Shown here one piece after another: positions 29,435 to 38,400 of a DNA stretch of 64,000 bases. The translations under genes were made by a program, and so were the position numbers. The notes beneath the pieces were generated by a model. The model ran no database searches and had not been told where the DNA came from. It saw only the letters and a program-made list of their open reading frames with translations. Each line of letters opens with the position of its first letter. Position 1 is the first letter of the stretch. This stretch comes from JAKEFM01 sp035695825 (GTDB taxonomy: Bacteria > Planctomycetota > UBA1135 > JAKEFM01): positions 124,001 through 188,000 of the forward strand of contig DASRRH010000022.1 in NCBI GenBank assembly GCA_035695825.1. Direction: 5' to 3'.

Positions 29435-30721
29435 TCAGGCGGGGAGTGCGAACGTCGTTCCGCCGACGGCCCGGCGCGCGACCACCGGTTGCGCCCCCCC
29501 CATCCGCTCGATTCGCTCGGAGAGCCAGACCCTCGCCGGAGTCGCCCGACGTGCGCTCCCGTCCCGACCTGCGACTTCGCGGTACAGGCGGACCGTCCGG
29601 TCCACGACGACCTGGGGGTCGAAGCGCTCCCGGGCGACCGCCGTCGACCGCGAGCCGATCGCGCGGCGACGCGGCTCGTCCTCGAGGAGGGCGAGGAGAG
29701 CGTCGGCCATCGCGATCGGATTCCCCCGCGGAACGAGGAGGCCGGTTTCCCCGTCGACGACGACGTGGGGGACGGCGCCGACGGCGTGGGCGACCACCGG
29801 CTTCCCCGCCGCCATCGCCTGAGCCGCGACGTGGGGGACGAGTTCCTCGGCCGAAGGAAGGACGAGGATCGAACACGAAGCGAACGCCTCCTGGAGACGC
29901 CTCGGATCGAGGGGGCCCCGCCAGACGACGGCTTCTCCGAGCCCCTCGCGCTGGACCGCCTCCGAGACGGCCGCCGCATAGCCGGGGTCGGCGGTCTCCC
30001 CGACGACGTGGAGGCGGACGCCGGGACGGACCCTCGCGACTTCGGGGAGGGCGTGGGCGAGGTCGAGGAGGCCCTTCCGGGGGCCGATCGCCCCGACGTA
30101 GAGCAGCCGGTCCGGGACGGTCCGGTCGGGGAGGTCGAAGTACGCGGGGTCGATCGGTTCGGGGATCTCGTGGAGCCGGGCGCGGGTGCGCCCCTCGAGC
30201 GCGGCCCGGAGATGGCGGTTCGGGACGACGACCTCCCGCGCGCGGGCGAGGCAGCGATCCTCGAAACCGGCCATCGCCAAACTCCGGATCGTCCGGGGCA
30301 GGCGCCGGAGGGGGGGCGTGCCGTTGAGGTCGTCCGAAGCGCGGGCGAGGAGCGCGTTCACCGTGAGGAGGGTCGGTCCCGCGTGACGGGCGGCCACGCC
30401 GCCGTAGAAGTCGGTCCCGTGGACGTGGACGACGTCCGGAGCGAGCTCGCGCAGCCGCCGGCGGATCCAGCGCCGCTCGAGCAGGTAGAACGTCGCTCGT
30501 CCCAGGGTCTTCCGGGCTGCGAGCCGGTGCAAGCGGACGCCCTCGACCTCCAGCAGACGGTCGGTCTTCGTCTCGAAGTCGCACGAGAGGACCTCGACCC
30601 TCTCGCCTCGTCCCGCGAGCCCTCGCGCGAGGAGGGCGACGACGGCGTCGGGCCCGCCGCAGTCCGACCGGAGGTCGGCGCGGCACGGCCCGACGAGCGC
30701 GATGCGCAGGGGGGCGCTCAC
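29435..30721 (-). CDS. Glycosyltransferase family 4-like protein
   Basis: GT-B glycosyltransferase of 428 residues. N-terminal acceptor domain RIALVGPCRADLRSDCGGPD and HVHGTDFYGGVAARH; C-terminal nucleotide-sugar domain with LLYVGAIGPRKGLLDLAHAL, RLHVVGETADPGYA, PSAEELVPHVAAQAMAAGKPVVAHAVG (the E-x7-E region) and GETGLLVPRGNPIAMADALL. No membrane segment. GTG 30721 lies eight bases past the stop of the adenylate-forming gene and has AGGGGC before it, so the two are co-transcribed. Probably adds a sugar to a cell-envelope glycan or lipid; donor unknown. Confidence 0.85.
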   Translation of the reverse strand: MSAPLRIALVGPCRADLRSDCGGPDAVVALLARGLAGRGERVEVLSCDFETKTDRLLEVEGVRLHRLAARKTLGRATFYLLERRWIRRRLRELAPDVVHVHGTDFYGGVAARHAGPTLLTVNALLARASDDLNGTPPLRRLPRTIRSLAMAGFEDRCLARAREVVVPNRHLRAALEGRTRARLHEIPEPIDPAYFDLPDRTVPDRLLYVGAIGPRKGLLDLAHALPEVARVRPGVRLHVVGETADPGYAAAVSEAVQREGLGEAVVWRGPLDPRRLQEAFASCSILVLPSAEELVPHVAAQAMAAGKPVVAHAVGAVPHVVVDGETGLLVPRGNPIAMADALLALLEDEPRRRAIGSRSTAVARERFDPQVVVDRTVRLYREVAGRDGSARRATPARVWLSERIERMGGAQPVVARRAVGGTTFALPA

Positions 30722-30729
30722 GACAGCCC

Positions 30730-32025
30730 CTACGCCGCGGGGGCGGAGGTCCCCTCCGTGGGGGTCGAGAGGTCCTTGCGGAGCAGACTCCGGAGACCGT
30801 TGCGCGCCAGCGCCTCCTTGCCCGAGGCGTCGGCGAAGGAGGTCGTCCGCCCCTCGATCCAGAGGCGCCCCTCGCCGTCGAACCATCCGAGGTCGCCGGG
30901 GAAGAACCAGCCCCTCCGGAACTGCCGGACGTTGCGCTCCGCGTCCCCGAGGTAGCCCGGCGAGAGCGCTGGGCCGCGAATCGCGATCTCCCCCGACACC
31001 CCCGCGCCGCAGCGCGAGCCGTCGGGGCGCCGGACTTCGACGCCGACCCCCTCCATCGGGCGGCCGACGCTGCCGGCGGTCCTCGAGGGGTTCGGATCGA
31101 GGTCGATCGAGACGGAACCCGCCTCCGAGCAGCCGAACAGCCGCCGGACGGGAATCCCGAAGCGGCCGAGGAATCCTTCGAAGACGCCCGGCGCGAGGGG
31201 CGCGCCCGCGGAGAACGCGACGCGAACCGAGGCGAGGTCGGCCGTGGCGATGCCGGGCGTCCCGGCGAGCGCGGCGAACTGGGCCGTCGGGCCGGGGAGG
31301 AGGGTGACCCGCTCGCGCCGGATCGCCTCCACCGTCCGCGCGTGCTCGCTTCCCTCGGCGAGCACCAGCTTCGCCCCCGTCCCCAGGGACGCGAGGAGGC
31401 AGTGTCCCAGACCTCGGGCGTGCTGGAGGGAGACGGCGGCGAGGATGGCGTCCTCGGGAAGGACGCGGAGGGCGCCGGCGAACTGGCGCGACTCGGCGAC
31501 GAGGTTGGCGTGCGTTCGGGGGATGAGCCGCGGGCGCCCGGTCGATCCCGACGCGAGAAGGAGAATCGCCGTGCGGCCGGGATCCCCCTCCCCCCGGAGG
31601 ATCGGGGAGGAGCCGCGGCGCAAGAGGTCGGAGTAGCGGAGGAACCGGGGCCCGTCGGGGCATGCGCCCTCCTCCTCTTCGCGGGCGACCCGCCAGCGCG
31701 CGCGCGCGCGCGCGAGCGCGTCTTCCGCCTCGGCCTGGTTCGTATCGGGATGGAGGGGGAGCGCCACGCCGTCGAGCGAGGCGACCGCCAGGAACGCGGA
31801 GACGAAGGCCGCTCCGTTCGGAAGGGAGAGGGCGACGACCTCGCCCGGGCGGAGGCCCGCCGCGGCGAGCCCGGCCCGCGCCCGCTCGACCCCCGCCGCG
31901 AGGTCCCGCCAGGAGAGCGAGCCCCAGGCGTCGACCATGGCCGGTCGCGCGGGGTATCGGTCCGCCGTCGCGACGAGGAGATCCTCGAGGCGAGCGCCGT
32001 TCCGCTCGCGCGGCGACCCGTTCAT
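30730..32025 (-). CDS. Adenylate-forming (acyl-CoA synthetase-like) protein lacking the C-terminal domain
   Basis: ANL-superfamily enzyme of 431 residues. The N-terminal core is present: AMP-binding P-loop ILLLASGSTGRPRLIPRTHAN, substrate-site HARGLGHCLLASLG, FGCSEAGSVSIDL (A5), GEIAIRGPALSPGYLGD and GWFFPGDLGWFDGEGRLWIEGR (A7/A8). It stops about 26 residues after the hinge, so the mobile C-terminal domain with the catalytic Lys (roughly 100 residues) is missing. It might be an adenylyltransferase that hands its acyl-AMP to another protein, or a decayed gene; there is no evidence of frameshift at the end. ATG 32025 has a weak GGGCGGGGGCG site. Same operon as the glycosyltransferase. Confidence 0.8.
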   Translation of the reverse strand: MNGSPRERNGARLEDLLVATADRYPARPAMVDAWGSLSWRDLAAGVERARAGLAAAGLRPGEVVALSLPNGAAFVSAFLAVASLDGVALPLHPDTNQAEAEDALARARARWRVAREEEEGACPDGPRFLRYSDLLRRGSSPILRGEGDPGRTAILLLASGSTGRPRLIPRTHANLVAESRQFAGALRVLPEDAILAAVSLQHARGLGHCLLASLGTGAKLVLAEGSEHARTVEAIRRERVTLLPGPTAQFAALAGTPGIATADLASVRVAFSAGAPLAPGVFEGFLGRFGIPVRRLFGCSEAGSVSIDLDPNPSRTAGSVGRPMEGVGVEVRRPDGSRCGAGVSGEIAIRGPALSPGYLGDAERNVRQFRRGWFFPGDLGWFDGEGRLWIEGRTTSFADASGKEALARNGLRSLLRKDLSTPTEGTSAPAA

Positions 32026-32366
32026 CGCCCCCGCCCGTTCCCCGAGGCGCCGGGGAGGAGCCCCGCTCCGTGGGGGAGGTCCTTCGCCATCGCCATGGGG
32101 GTCATGCCGGTCGACTCGCGCCCTCGGGAGGGCTGCTCCCGCCTCCGCTCTTGGTCCGCTCCCCTTCGCGGGACTCCGGGGATCCCTGCAAAACCTACCC
32201 CACGACCGCAAGGGCCGCAAACCGCCCGTGCGAATCCAGATTCCTAGAGAAGGGGGGATCCTCCGGCGACGTCCTGTCGCGGGACGAGGACCGAGAGGGG
32301 TTCGCCGCGGCGAGAGGAGGGGGGGGGGAGCGAGGGCGACCGGCTGCGCCGCGGAGATCGGGTCCG
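32026..32366. other. Intergenic region
   Basis: 341 bases between the sulfatase-like gene stop and the adenylate-forming gene start, both on the minus strand. A comparatively A-rich stretch (32188-32250, with gcaaaacct and cgaatccagattcctagag) probably carries the promoter of the adenylate-forming/glycosyltransferase pair. No gene or RNA is recognised. Confidence 0.35.
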
Positions 32367-34160
32367 TCAGCGCTCGACGGTCCCGAGGCGGCGGAGGTCT
32401 CGGAGGAGCCCGCGGTCGATCTGGGCGCCGGCCTCCACCTTCGCCCGCGGCGTCGTCTCGTCCCACCTCCGCAAACGCTCGCGAAGCTCCGCGAGCCCGG
32501 GCCCCTCGCCTCGCTCGAGGGGGTCTCCGGGTCCCGTCCACTCGAGGATCTCCCACGCCTCGCCTCGCTCGCTGTAGAGGCCTCGGTGGGGGCGGGGCCC
32601 GTCCGTCCGGAGAGAGGGCTCCCACGGCGCGTACTCGCAGACGACGGGCGCGTCGCCCGGCGGTTCGAAGAGCTCGCCGGGTCTCGAGTTCCCGTCGACG
32701 AATCCGAGGGCCGTGGCGACGACCTGGGTGAGGGAGACCGGATCGGAGACGCGCGTTCCGGCCGGGATCGCGGGAGGACACCGGACGACGAGGGGGACGC
32801 GTGCCGCGATCGGGTGCGGCGCCCCCGCGCGTCCCGGGGTTCCCTCCTCCTCGAGGCTCTCGCCGTGGCCGGAGGTGACGACGAGGAGGGAGCGCTCGAG
32901 GGACCCCGGGCGCCCGAGGATCGAGACGAGGCGTCCGAGGAGCCCGTCCACCCGACGGACCCCCTCGTCGTATCGATCGACCTCGCCGTTCCCTCCGTCC
33001 TCCTCGGTGGGGCCTGGCGACCCCGGGGCGGCGTGGGGAGGCTTCGCCTCGAGGAGGCTCACGAGGAGGAAGAGGGGACGCCCGTCGGCCCCGGTCCCCT
33101 CGAGCCACTCCTCGAGCGCGTCGAGGAGGAACGCCCCCTGCCGGTCAAGCCCGCCTTGCCCGGTCCGGTCGAGGAAGCGACGCCGGATCCGTCCCGCCGC
33201 CTCGAGGAGGATCGGTCTCGTGAGGTTCAGACGGCTCGAGTCGAGGAGGACCTCGAACCCGCGCGTGATCCCGAGGCTCGGCGAGAGGAGGGGGTTTCCC
33301 GTGAACGCGGCGGTCCGGTATCCCCGGCTCCGGAGTTCCTCCGCGAGCGTGCGCGTCTCGGGAAGGAGGTGGACGCGCGTCGAGCCGACGCCGTGGGAGC
33401 GGGCGGGGAGCCCGGTCAGGAGGGAGGCGTGGCTCGGAACGGACCAGCTCGAGGGGGCGAGGGCGCGGGCGAAGAGGGCGCCTTCCGCGGCGAGGCAGTC
33501 GAGGTTCGGCGTCGCTCCGCGGGGGCCTCCGTAGGCCGAGCAGCGGTCGGCGCGAAGTCCGTCGAGGACGACGAGGAGCACGTCGGGCCGGGCGGAGGGC
33601 GCTCCCGGCGCTTCCGGTCGCGCGGCAGCGAGCCCGGCGGCCCAGAGGAGCGGCCAGACGGCAAGCGCCCGCCGTCCGAGGCGACCCGGGACCGCAACCG
33701 CCCGCCTCGCCGCCAGGGCCCGTCCGAGCCCGAGCCAGACCGCGGCCAGGATGCCGAGGGCCAGGGCGTTTCCGAGGGCCCAGGCCGTCCCGAGGAGGAA
33801 GTCGAAGCCGCGGAGCGAGCGGCTCGCGAAGACGACGAGCGCAGCCGCGAGGAAGAGGCAGGCGAGGGTCCAGAGGCGGGCGGCGGTGGGGATGTCCCGG
33901 CCCGAGGATTCGCGCCGGAGCGCGAGCCGGGCGAGGAAGGAAGAGGCAGGGGCGAGCGCGGCTCCCGCGGCGGCGGCCCCGAGGACGCCTAGGGCGAGGG
34001 TCGAGGCCGCCAGGCGCCACTCCGCCTCCCCTTCGGCGCATCGAACGGCGTCCGCAAGGAAGAGGGCGCCCGCTGCCCCCGCCGCATGGGCGGCGAATGC
34101 CGTCCTCCGGCCTCCCCCCCCTCGCGCCGGCCCGTCGAGGTGGGGTTCGGTCGCCGTCAT
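32367..34160 (-). CDS. Membrane sulfatase/alkaline-phosphatase-superfamily protein
   Basis: 597 residues. The first 200 residues hold about five membrane helices (GAAGALFLADAVRC, TLALGVLGAAAAGAALAP, LWTLACLFLAAALVVFAS, LALGILAAVWLGLG, ALAVWPLLWAAGLAA); the rest is a sulfatase-like catalytic domain outside the membrane: VLLVVLDGLRADRCSAYG (metal Asp), WSVPSHASLLTGL (the position of the sulfatase Cys/Ser nucleophile; here Ser-x-Pro-Ser-His), LVVTSGHGESLEEEG (metal His) and PHPIAARVPLVVRCPP. The C-x-P-x-R motif needed for formylglycine is absent, so a phosphoglycerol or phosphoethanolamine transferase-like role is as likely as sulfatase. ATG 34160 overlaps the stop of the 5-FCL-like gene (ATGA). 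Confidence 0.78.
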   Translation of the reverse strand: MTATEPHLDGPARGGGGRRTAFAAHAAGAAGALFLADAVRCAEGEAEWRLAASTLALGVLGAAAAGAALAPASSFLARLALRRESSGRDIPTAARLWTLACLFLAAALVVFASRSLRGFDFLLGTAWALGNALALGILAAVWLGLGRALAARRAVAVPGRLGRRALAVWPLLWAAGLAAARPEAPGAPSARPDVLLVVLDGLRADRCSAYGGPRGATPNLDCLAAEGALFARALAPSSWSVPSHASLLTGLPARSHGVGSTRVHLLPETRTLAEELRSRGYRTAAFTGNPLLSPSLGITRGFEVLLDSSRLNLTRPILLEAAGRIRRRFLDRTGQGGLDRQGAFLLDALEEWLEGTGADGRPLFLLVSLLEAKPPHAAPGSPGPTEEDGGNGEVDRYDEGVRRVDGLLGRLVSILGRPGSLERSLLVVTSGHGESLEEEGTPGRAGAPHPIAARVPLVVRCPPAIPAGTRVSDPVSLTQVVATALGFVDGNSRPGELFEPPGDAPVVCEYAPWEPSLRTDGPRPHRGLYSERGEAWEILEWTGPGDPLERGEGPGLAELRERLRRWDETTPRAKVEAGAQIDRGLLRDLRRLGTVER

Positions 34161-34984
34161 GGGGGGCTTATCGGCAGGGGTCCTCCCGGGCTCGAAAGGG
34201 GGGAGCTCCGCGCGCGGACCTGCGCCTCGTCGCCGCCGGCGACCGGTCCGCGCCTCTTCGAGAGGACCGGGATCGCCGCGCGCTTCTCGGGCTCGAGCCA
34301 CTCCTCGAGGACTCCCGGCGGTTTGGGGAGCGAGGTCCGCGTAGCGATCGCCTCCTCCGGAGTGACGATCCAGTCGACGGGGAGGTCGTGCGGCCGCATC
34401 GGGATCTCCTCGTCGACGATCTGGAGCGGGTGGACCGTCGTCACCACGGGCGTGTCCCTCCGCAGGAAGCCAAACTCGAGGCCGAGCGCGAATTCGAGGT
34501 CGGAGTAGCCGCCCCCCTTGCCGAGCCGGGCTCCCGCGCGGTTCACGGCGACCGAGCCCGCGACGACGAGGTCGACCGGCGGGACCTCCTCGGGTCCGAT
34601 CGGAAGGCCGTGCTTTTCCGCGCCCCGGATCGAGGCCGCGGCCGCGGGGGTCGCGTTCATCCTGCTCGGATCGAGGAGGAGGAAGCAGCTCTCCACCCGC
34701 AGGCGGGGGACCGCCATCACGACCGTCTTCCCCTCGTGGAGCGCGCGCAGGCGCACGGCGCGTTGGGGCGAGTCGGGGTTCGCCTTGATCGTCCGCGCGC
34801 CCCTCCACGCCTCGACCTCGCCAAGGCGGTCGGCGGCGCGCTCTGCGCCGGCGAAGTTCGGGATGCGACCGTGCGCTCCGGGGAATCGTCCGACGCCTTG
34901 GGCGTCGAGGAGGGCCCAGACCCGCTCGCGGATCGCCTGCTTTGCGGCGCGGACCGGGTCGGGGCGGGTCTCGGAGGGATTCAC
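34157..34984 (-). CDS. 5-formyltetrahydrofolate cyclo-ligase-like protein (COG0212 paralogue type)
   Basis: 275 residues. Contains the family landmarks VWALLDAQGVGRFPGAHGRIPNF, VMAVPRLR, VDLVVAGSVAVN, RLGKGGGYSDLEFAL (the G-R/K-L-G-x-G-x-G-Y-Y/S-D signature) and TTVHPLQIVDEEIP. It is about 80 residues longer than true 5-FCL and matches the cyclo-ligase-like paralogues that have been linked to thiamin rather than folate metabolism; that assignment rests on overall length and the GKGGGYSD form. GTG 34984 is the start. Its stop overlaps the start of the sulfatase-like gene by four bases, an odd pairing of cytosolic and membrane functions. Confidence 0.75.
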   Translation of the reverse strand: MNPSETRPDPVRAAKQAIRERVWALLDAQGVGRFPGAHGRIPNFAGAERAADRLGEVEAWRGARTIKANPDSPQRAVRLRALHEGKTVVMAVPRLRVESCFLLLDPSRMNATPAAAASIRGAEKHGLPIGPEEVPPVDLVVAGSVAVNRAGARLGKGGGYSDLEFALGLEFGFLRRDTPVVTTVHPLQIVDEEIPMRPHDLPVDWIVTPEEAIATRTSLPKPPGVLEEWLEPEKRAAIPVLSKRRGPVAGGDEAQVRARSSPLSSPGGPLPISPP

Positions 34985-35451
34985 GCGGTTTCTCGCGTGA
35001 TCCTACGGCCGCCCGCACCGACTCGAGCGTTCATGGTTTTGGCACAGCCGTCGACCGTTGCCCTCGTGAGCGGCGGTCGCGCCAGGCGCGCCGATCCGGT
35101 GCCCAGCGTGATGTCGGCGACGCCCGCTCTCACGCGGCGGGGCTGGCCGCCGCCTCCCGCCTCGGCGCGGACTGGTCCTGGTCCCCTTCAGCGCCCCGAC
35201 CCGTTCCGGGAGTCGAGTGACCCCCGTGGGTCGAGTGATCCACCTGGGTCAAGTGATCCACCTGGATCGCGCGACCCACGTGGGTCGCCCGCCCGATCTC
35301 GCGCCCCGTCCCCACGACCCCAGGGTAGTCCTGCCCTTGGACGCTGTGGTCCACGTAACAGATCTCGACGAGGAGGAGCTCATGCCGCGCGACTCCATCG
35401 GGGGGTCGAGACCGGCGACGCGTAGGGCATCCCAAGCGCCGCCGACCGAGG
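34985..35451. other. Intergenic region with 18-base tandem repeats
   Basis: 467 bases between two minus-strand genes. It contains the operator-like tandem repeats at 35212-35286. A minus-strand frame (35435 to 35130) and a plus-strand frame from 35217 both translate the repeats into hexapeptide units, but neither has a protein-like composition elsewhere. A strong gaggaggagctcATG at 35370-35384 on the plus strand leads into a frame that runs antisense through the end of the glycoside hydrolase gene. Confidence 0.4.
35212..35286. repeat. 18-base tandem repeats (four units) with an embedded palindrome
   Basis: Four consecutive 18-base units start at 35212, 35230, 35248 and 35266: GTCGAGTGACCCCCGTGG, GTCGAGTGATCCACCTGG, GTCAAGTGATCCACCTGG and ATCGCGCGACCCACGTGG. 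The last unit with the next five bases forms a perfect 14-base palindrome, GACCCACGTGGGTC (35273-35286); the others form near-palindromes (GATCCACCTGGATC type) at the same phase. This looks like an array of protein-binding sites upstream of the 5-FCL-like/sulfatase operon (minus strand) and just past the glycoside hydrolase stop. Confidence 0.7.
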
Positions 35452-38400
35452 TCAGCGGTTCGGCCGGATCGGCACGGCCCCGTCGACGAGGATCTTCTCG
35501 AGGGCGGGCTTCGTCGCGACGCGCCAGCCGTCGACGGCGACGGAGAACCCCTCCGAGAAGTCGGCGAGCTTCCAGTCTCCGTCCGGCCGGTCCCACGCGA
35601 TCGTCAAGAGGTGGCCGCGGTAGGGGATCCCGTCGAAACGGAACCAGGCGAGGTTGGCGACGAGGGGGTCGACCTCGACCGCGTCGTCCTCGCGCGGGAC
35701 GAGTCCGCCGAGGTGGCGGATCAGGAGATCGTCGAAGGTCGAGTGGAAGTAGTCGGGGCAGCCCCAATTCTCCCCCGTGTCCCCGTCGGCGTACTCCCGC
35801 AGCAGCGGCCGCTGAGGATCCCCCTTCTCGAAGTGGAGGCGCGCGAAGCGGTCGAGTAGCGCCTCGAAGTCCTGCCGCGAGACGATCCCTTCGCAGGGGT
35901 ACTCCCGCAGGACGCGCGCGAGCGCGTCGAGGACGAGGGAGTTCGCGTGGGGCCAGGTCGGCCCGTTCCACATGCACCCCGTGACGACGCCTCCGGGTCC
36001 GGGCCAGCGCTGGATCTTCGCCGAGAAGACCGGCACGGACCGGGCCGCCGAGGCGACCGGGAACGGGGACCAGAACTCCTTCGGGTCGGTGAGGAACCGA
36101 AGTGCCTCGGCGAACTTCCTCTCCCGCGGCGGCAGCCCGAAGGTGAAGGGATAGAACCCGACGACCTCGCGACAGCGCGCGAGGGCGTCGTCCTTCTCCC
36201 GCGCCCCGTAGAAGAACCGGTCCTGCGGGTCCCACAGCTTCGCGAGGGCCGCGGCGCGGATCCGGTCGGCCGCCTTCGCCATCCGCTCCGCGCGCGGCGC
36301 GTCGCCGAGAGCGGCGAACGCGCGCGCGGCCGCGTCGGCCGAGCCGAAGTGGTAGGCGACGAAATCGGGCCGCTCGATCCTCTCCTCGGGCTTGGAGTTG
36401 TCGTAGCCGTTGAAGTGGAAGAAGACGGGGGACCATTCCATCCCCGTCTCCCAGTGGTTCGGCGGCGCGACGAGCCCGTCGCCGTCCCCGTCGCACTTCT
36501 TGAAGATCGCCTCGACGTACGCGCCGAGCGCCGGAGCGACCTCCATCAGGAAGGAACGGTCGGGGTGGACGAGGTAGGCGCCGAACGCCGCCTGCGGGAT
36601 CCAGTCGGTGTAGAAGCCTCCGCTCCAATCGACCCGGACGCACCGGAAGATCCCCTCGCCGTCGCGGTTCTCGACGTGGGCGCGGACCTGGCCGAAGGCG
36701 TAGCGCGGGTCGCGGAGCCAGCGCGTCTCCGCGACGATGTGCGGCGTCGAGTAGGTGATCACGGTCGGGTACCAGGAGCCGTGCCGTCCCTCGAAGAAGA
36801 CCGGGTCGCGGAGCCTCCCCGCGCGCGGGTCGGCCCCGCAGTGCCGCACGATGAACCATCGGTACCACCAGAGGCGGGTGAGCGCCGGGTCCTCGCAGTC
36901 GAAGCGCGGGCAATTCCACTCGTACCAGGTCGCGTAGCGCTCGCGGTGCGCGGAGAGCGGGTCGGCCGCCGCGATCCCCTCGGCGGCGACCCGGGCGGCG
37001 GCCTCGGGATCGTCGGCGAAGGCGAGCGCGAGGCGGAACTCGGCCGAGCCGCCGGGAGGGAGGGCGATCTCCCGTTCCAGCGCGGCGGCCGGGCGGTTCC
37101 ACTCTCGGACGCGGAAGCCGGGACCGGCGAGCGTCCCGGCGACGGGCACGCCGAAGAAGACGCTCCGACCGACGAGGCAGTCGGCCTCGCGGGGCGCGTC
37201 CTCCTCGAGCGTGGCGGCAAGGAGGACGGGCGCGATCGCCGTCCCCGAGTCGACGAGACGGAGAGACGTCGGCGTCCGGCCGGGCGGCGCGTCGATCGAA
37301 ACGGAGAACAGCCCCCGTCCGGTCCGCGCCTCGGGGAGCTCGACGGCCGCGTCCCAAGGGGCGAAGTTCGAGCCGAGGCGGAGGGGGAGGAGGGCGTTCG
37401 AGCCGTCGTCGAGGTCGAGGACGGCCTCCGCCGCCGCCTCGTCCGGCTCGACGTCGGGGGGAACCCAGCCGACGAGCCCGAGGAGGTGGACCCGCGCGCC
37501 CCGCGCGGGGGGCAACGGGATCACCGCCTCGCGCGGCCAGGAGTTGCACGGGTCGCCGGGCGATCCGCCGAGCAGTCCGACGGCCCCGCGCCCGCCGTTG
37601 CGATCGGGATCGAGAAGAACGAAGGGGACGCCTCCGACCTCGACCCGGCCCGGCTCGTACCGGATCTCCTCGAAGGCGCGGGGCGAGGGAAACCGTCCCC
37701 CGTCCAGCGCCGCGGGGATCGAGGCGCCCTCGGCGTGGAGGAAAAACCCGTCGAAGTTGACGTTGTTGCCGGCCCGGGTCGAGCGGAGCTCGACCGCGTG
37801 GTCTCCGGCCGCCAGGTCGCCCGCCTCCCGGAGGGCGGTCCGAAACTCGCGCGGCTCGTCGCCCCAACCGCCGGTCTCCTCGCAGACGATCCGGCCGAGC
37901 GACCGGCCGTCGAGACGGACCTCCCACGGCAAGGGGGAGGGGGTCAGGCTCGCGTAGCGAAAGACGATCCGCGCCTTCCGAAGGGCCGGCGTCCGCACGA
38001 CGAAGAGGGCGCGATGGTCGGCCCCTCCCCCGAAGTTGCTCCCGAGCACCTCCTCCCCCGACGCGGACCGCTTCAGGTCTCGTCCGCTCGAGCCGACGCA
38101 TTCCCGCGGCCGCTCCGCCTCGACCCAGATCCAGTCCGGTGGCTTCCGGTTCGCGGTGAAGACGTCGCGTCCGGGGAAGGGATGGAAGTTCGCGGCCGCC
38201 GAGAGGTCGAGGGGGGTGAAGCGCCCGCGCGCCGCGCCCGCCTCCGTCGCGAAGCCGCTCGACACCTCGACGCGGATCGACTTCGCCTCGTTCGTCGGAT
38301 TGCGGAGTTTGACCCACAGCGCCGCGACGTCGTCGCCGGCGATCCACTTCGCCTCCTTCGCCTCGAGGCCCCCGACCGAGAAGGTCGCCTCCGTGTGGCT

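Noticed and set aside
35130..35435. Minus-strand 101-residue frame containing THVGRA/IQVDHL-type hexapeptide repeats
   Set aside because: Repeats come from the 18-bp DNA units; no start signal and no composition expected of a protein.
35217..35984. Plus-strand gene through the 18-bp repeats with a strong gaggaggag ribosome binding site at ATG 35382
   Set aside because: Most of the frame is antisense to the glycoside hydrolase gene and is Arg/Ser/Pro-rich; the repeats explain the apparent protein repeats.
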